The translations under genes and the position numbers were made by a program. From Methanobacterium sp. (GTDB lineage Archaea; Methanobacteriota; Methanobacteria; Methanobacteriales; Methanobacteriaceae), in NCBI GenBank assembly GCA_020854975.1, contig JAHKLQ010000055.1:1-51413 (forward strand): a stretch of 51,413 nucleotides of DNA. Direction: 5' to 3'. Of the stretch, positions 48,725 through 51,413 are shown one piece after another; within the stretch, counting starts at the first letter, position 1, and every line of letters starts with the position of its first letter. Under the pieces are notes generated by a model. It was not told the DNA's origin, did not search any database, and saw nothing but the letters and a program-made list of their open reading frames with translations.

Positions 48725-49666
48725 ATGGAAGTATCTGTGATCATACCTATGTACAATGAGGAAGATAATGTCCTCATTACCCTTAAGGAAGTTAAAAAAG
48801 TTTTGGAGACCTGCGGAAGTTACCAGATCATAGCTGTGGATGATGGTAGCAGTGACCAGACTTTATCTTTACTGGAAGAATTCGCATCAGAAAATCCGGA
48901 AATAGTCGTTCTTAAACATCCCATAAACATGGGGATGGGAAGAGCCCTCCGGACTGGTTTTGAAAAGGCAGAAGGGGATGTGATTATCACCCTGGACGCA
49001 GATCTAAGTTATGAACCTCGCTATATCACAGAACTCATAAATGAACTTCACAAACATCATCTGGATATTGTAATTGGATCCCAGTACATGGCTGGTGGAG
49101 AAACAGAAGACATTCCATTTATCCGGCTCTTCGTAAGTAAGGTGGCCAACAAAATCGTTGGATATGCTCTGGATAAGAATATAAGTACTGTGACTGGGAT
49201 ACTGCGTGCTTACCGAAAAGAAGTGCTCGAATCTATAGAAATTGAATCTAATGGGACTGAGATCAATCCAGAAATACTTTCAAAAGCCATGTCAATCGGG
49301 TTTGAAGTTAAAGAAATCCCAGTGAAACTTAAAGGTAGGAAATTAGGGGAATCCAAAGTTCAATTTAGATCCACCACCACATCACACTTGTTATTCACTT
49401 TCTATGAGAAACCAATGATGCTTTTTGGAGTCATTGGGTTATTAATGTGCCTTATAGGTATTATCAGTGCAATTTACCTATTTTATCAGTATTTAATAGG
49501 TACTCTGGATCCTAATCGACCTTTGATGTTGTTCATGGTGCTCATGATAATCGCAGGTATACAGATTTTGATCTTCGGATTTGTGGCTACCCAGATAAGT
49601 CTCCTCAAACGTGAAATTTACATAGTTCAGAAGGAAAATAAGTTGTTGAGGAAAAAATTGAAATAA
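48725..49666 (+). CDS. GT2 glycosyltransferase (dolichyl-phosphate sugar synthase-like)
   Basis: A 313-aa enzyme with an N-terminal GT-A domain ([35 protein letters not shown] with the DAD metal motif) of the DPM1/AglJ type. Two transmembrane helices (about 235-258 and 270-292) and a short C-terminal coiled coil ([17 protein letters not shown]) follow. It likely charges dolichyl phosphate with a sugar, feeding GT-C enzymes. There is no ribosome-binding site: a TATA-like CTTATATCA at 48695-48703 is about 26 bp before the ATG, so the mRNA is probably leaderless. Confidence 0.88.
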   Translation: MEVSVIIPMYNEEDNVLITLKEVKKVLETCGSYQIIAVDDGSSDQTLSLLEEFASENPEIVVLKHPINMGMGRALRTGFEKAEGDVIITLDADLSYEPRYITELINELHKHHLDIVIGSQYMAGGETEDIPFIRLFVSKVANKIVGYALDKNISTVTGILRAYRKEVLESIEIESNGTEINPEILSKAMSIGFEVKEIPVKLKGRKLGESKVQFRSTTTSHLLFTFYEKPMMLFGVIGLLMCLIGIISAIYLFYQYLIGTLDPNRPLMLFMVLMIIAGIQILIFGFVATQISLLKREIYIVQKENKLLRKKLK

Positions 49667-49835
49667 AAAATATTTCTTGGTAAATTAGTTTAGGAGTTAC
49701 TGTTGATATCCATTACTCCCCAAATACAATGATTCTTTGGATATGTTTAAGATTTTTTAGGATATGCAATATAAAACCTGATAAATGCTACTTTAAGTCA
49801 ATATTTTAATGTTAAAAGTACCATTGGGGGCTTAA

Positions 49836-51413
49836 ATGGAAAACAAAAAAATATATGTGCATTTAAACTTGATTCTAGTTTTAATTATATATTCTGTCCT
49901 TGCAATTTTTTCCATATGTTACCAACATTACCATCTTGGTGCTGATGGAATTTCATACATATCTATAGCTGCCAAATATACATATGGTGACTGGTGGAAC
50001 GCTATAAACGGATACTGGAGCCCATTGTACTCCTGGTTAATTGCACCAATTCTAATTCTCATTGGTTATAACCATTACTATGCATCATATTTGACTAGAG
50101 TAGTGTCTTTTATTGTCGGTTTTTTCGCCATAATCGGCATGAGCAGATTATGTACCACTTTCAATCTGAACAATTCTTTTAAGATATTTGTATTGATGAC
50201 TTCAGTTCCCATGATTTTATTTTTTTCTGTGTATTTTGATACTCCGGACTTACTGGTGCTTTGTCTGCTTGTTTACTATTTCAGTTTCATTTTCAATGAA
50301 AACTATTCTAATAATTCTTTGAATGGGGTAATATGTGGCCTTTTGGGAGGTATAGGTTTTCTAAGTAAAACTTATATTTTCCCTTTTTTCCTGGTTCATT
50401 TCACCTTTTTCAACTTTTTATACTATTTTAAAGGTGTTAATATTAACAAAAGAAGGGTCAAAAGAAATCTTATTTTAGGCTTGATAGTTTTTTTAGCAAT
50501 AAGCAGTTTATGGATCGTTACTTTAAGTTCAAAATATGATAGGCTGACAATTGGGACTACAACAGAATATAATCACGCAGTCACTGGTCCAGAATATCCC
50601 ACCCATCCGGTTTATTTCATGGGACTTATTAAACCTCCCAATAACAGTGCCACTAGTACCTGGGAAGAACCTTCTTTAGTTAATTTAAGTGACTGGAGTC
50701 CCTTTGAGTCATGGGAATATTTTGAATATCAAGTGGCATTAATATCAGGAAACTTATTCCGATTCGCCATTTTCATTGAATATTATTCAATATTATCCAT
50801 GGTTATAATAATCCTCATTTTGTACTTTATTTTCAAACCAGGAATAAAAAAATCCGCTAAACACAGATTGATTTATTTGACAATCACTATGTTAATCTAT
50901 TCATCAGGATATCTAATTATTCATGTTCAAGACCGCTACATATGGCCTGTGATTATGTTACTAATGTTCTGTGGTTTTTATTTGATAGATATTGTTCATG
51001 AAAAGAATAAATTAAGTTTAAAACTCAAAATTGTGTTAATTATCTTGATGTTATCGTTCATATTTGCACCTTTATGCGAGCTGATTTCATATCCTGACTC
51101 CGATAATAGCACCTTTGCATTAAGTAAAACATTAAAAGACGATTACAGCATACATGGAAACATTGCATCCAACACCCAGTGGGGAAAAACAAATGAAATT
51201 TCATTTCTCTTGAACACCCAATATTACAGTCTTCCTAAAAATACTACTAACTTAACTGAATTGGAAAACGAGTTGATGGCAAATAAGATAAATTACTATT
51301 TTGTTTGGGGAAATTCTAAGGATATGAATTCAATAAATTATAATGATTTAACAAACTATAAAGAAATAACTAATGGTAAAATTGAAGGTCTAAAAATTTA
51401 TCAATATACAAAA
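49836..51413 (+). CDS. GT-C multi-pass membrane glycosyltransferase, truncated by the window end
   Basis: An open frame of 526 codons continues to the last base without a stop, so the 3' end is missing. The protein has about ten or more transmembrane helices. After helix 1, YHLGADGISYISIAAKYTYG holds the acidic residue typical of GT-C (PMT/ArnT-like) transferases. A soluble loop near residues 245-295 and a C-terminal soluble part from about 425 follow. It is the intact relative of the pseudogene at 45742. With the DPM1-like enzyme upstream it may use dolichyl-phosphate sugar outside the cell. TTGGGGG gives a modest ribosome-binding site. Confidence 0.85.
   Translation, partial: MENKKIYVHLNLILVLIIYSVLAIFSICYQHYHLGADGISYISIAAKYTYGDWWNAINGYWSPLYSWLIAPILILIGYNHYYASYLTRVVSFIVGFFAIIGMSRLCTTFNLNNSFKIFVLMTSVPMILFFSVYFDTPDLLVLCLLVYYFSFIFNENYSNNSLNGVICGLLGGIGFLSKTYIFPFFLVHFTFFNFLYYFKGVNINKRRVKRNLILGLIVFLAISSLWIVTLSSKYDRLTIGTTTEYNHAVTGPEYPTHPVYFMGLIKPPNNSATSTWEEPSLVNLSDWSPFESWEYFEYQVALISGNLFRFAIFIEYYSILSMVIIILILYFIFKPGIKKSAKHRLIYLTITMLIYSSGYLIIHVQDRYIWPVIMLLMFCGFYLIDIVHEKNKLSLKLKIVLIILMLSFIFAPLCELISYPDSDNSTFALSKTLKDDYSIHGNIASNTQWGKTNEISFLLNTQYYSLPKNTTNLTELENELMANKINYYFVWGNSKDMNSINYNDLTNYKEITNGKIEGLKIYQYTK

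Overview
The window looks like a chromosomal segment of a methanogenic archaeon of the order Methanobacteriales, most likely Methanobacterium or a close relative. I base this on gene content and not on a database search. Indicators are an MJ0158-type PLP enzyme next to an archaeal NYN-domain protein, DUF2070, archaeal RqcH, the Era-like GTPase / DUF2073 / Zn-ribbon trio, a small siroheme sulfite-reductase-like protein, a fused ADP-forming acyl-CoA synthetase, class III signal peptide pilins, an STT3/AglB oligosaccharyltransferase, and four HisKA_2-type sensor kinases. The DNA is AT-rich with long AT-rich spacers, strong GGAGG-type Shine-Dalgarno sites and archaeal BRE/TATA promoters. I saw no tRNA, rRNA, CRISPR array or insertion sequence.

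Layout. 1-6.2 kb: PLP enzyme and NYN protein, a small acidic protein, and two histidine kinases separated by a phased T/A-rich repeat tract. 6.5-8.1 kb: a TetR repressor with palindromic operators, then a CPBP membrane protease. 8.2-12.3 kb: a redox cluster (iron-sulfur flavoprotein, cupin, Fe-dependent alcohol dehydrogenase, ferredoxin-type aldo/keto reductase with an apparent CUG start) divergent from an HxlR regulator with its own palindromic operator. 12.5-13.6 kb: a three-gene DUF2089/SHOCT-like unit. 14.1-16.1 kb: AIM24-like protein, a small protein and the sulfite-reductase-like protein. 16.3-17.8 kb: a two-gene SatD/membrane-protein cassette bracketed by inverted repeats. 17.9-25.9 kb: two more sensor kinases flanking an ADP-forming acyl-CoA synthetase, plus a ferredoxin.

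26.3-30.7 kb: a minus-strand run with two adjacent unrecognised proteins, a DUF6282 amidohydrolase-like protein, a fumarase beta subunit and a zinc-ribbon membrane protein. 31-41 kb is housekeeping: DUF2070, RqcH, Zn-ribbon/DUF2073/GTPase, a UPF0173 metallohydrolase overlapping an unusual K/P/E-rich membrane protein, and a GT-B glycosyltransferase. 41.4-51.4 kb is a surface locus: four short pilins (two nearly identical, one too short for routine calling), a winged-helix-like protein, an STT3/AglB-type enzyme with an atypical WWDYG-equivalent motif, a decayed paralogue of a GT-C membrane protein, a second STT3-like membrane protein, a hexapeptide acetyltransferase, a DPM1-like GT2, and a GT-C membrane protein that runs off the window end. 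The last 10 kb plausibly makes pilins and attaches or modifies their glycans.

A cross-cutting observation is that short tandem or direct duplications (16-32 bp units) sit at or just beyond the stop codons of at least five minus-strand genes. I know of no established explanation for this placement.
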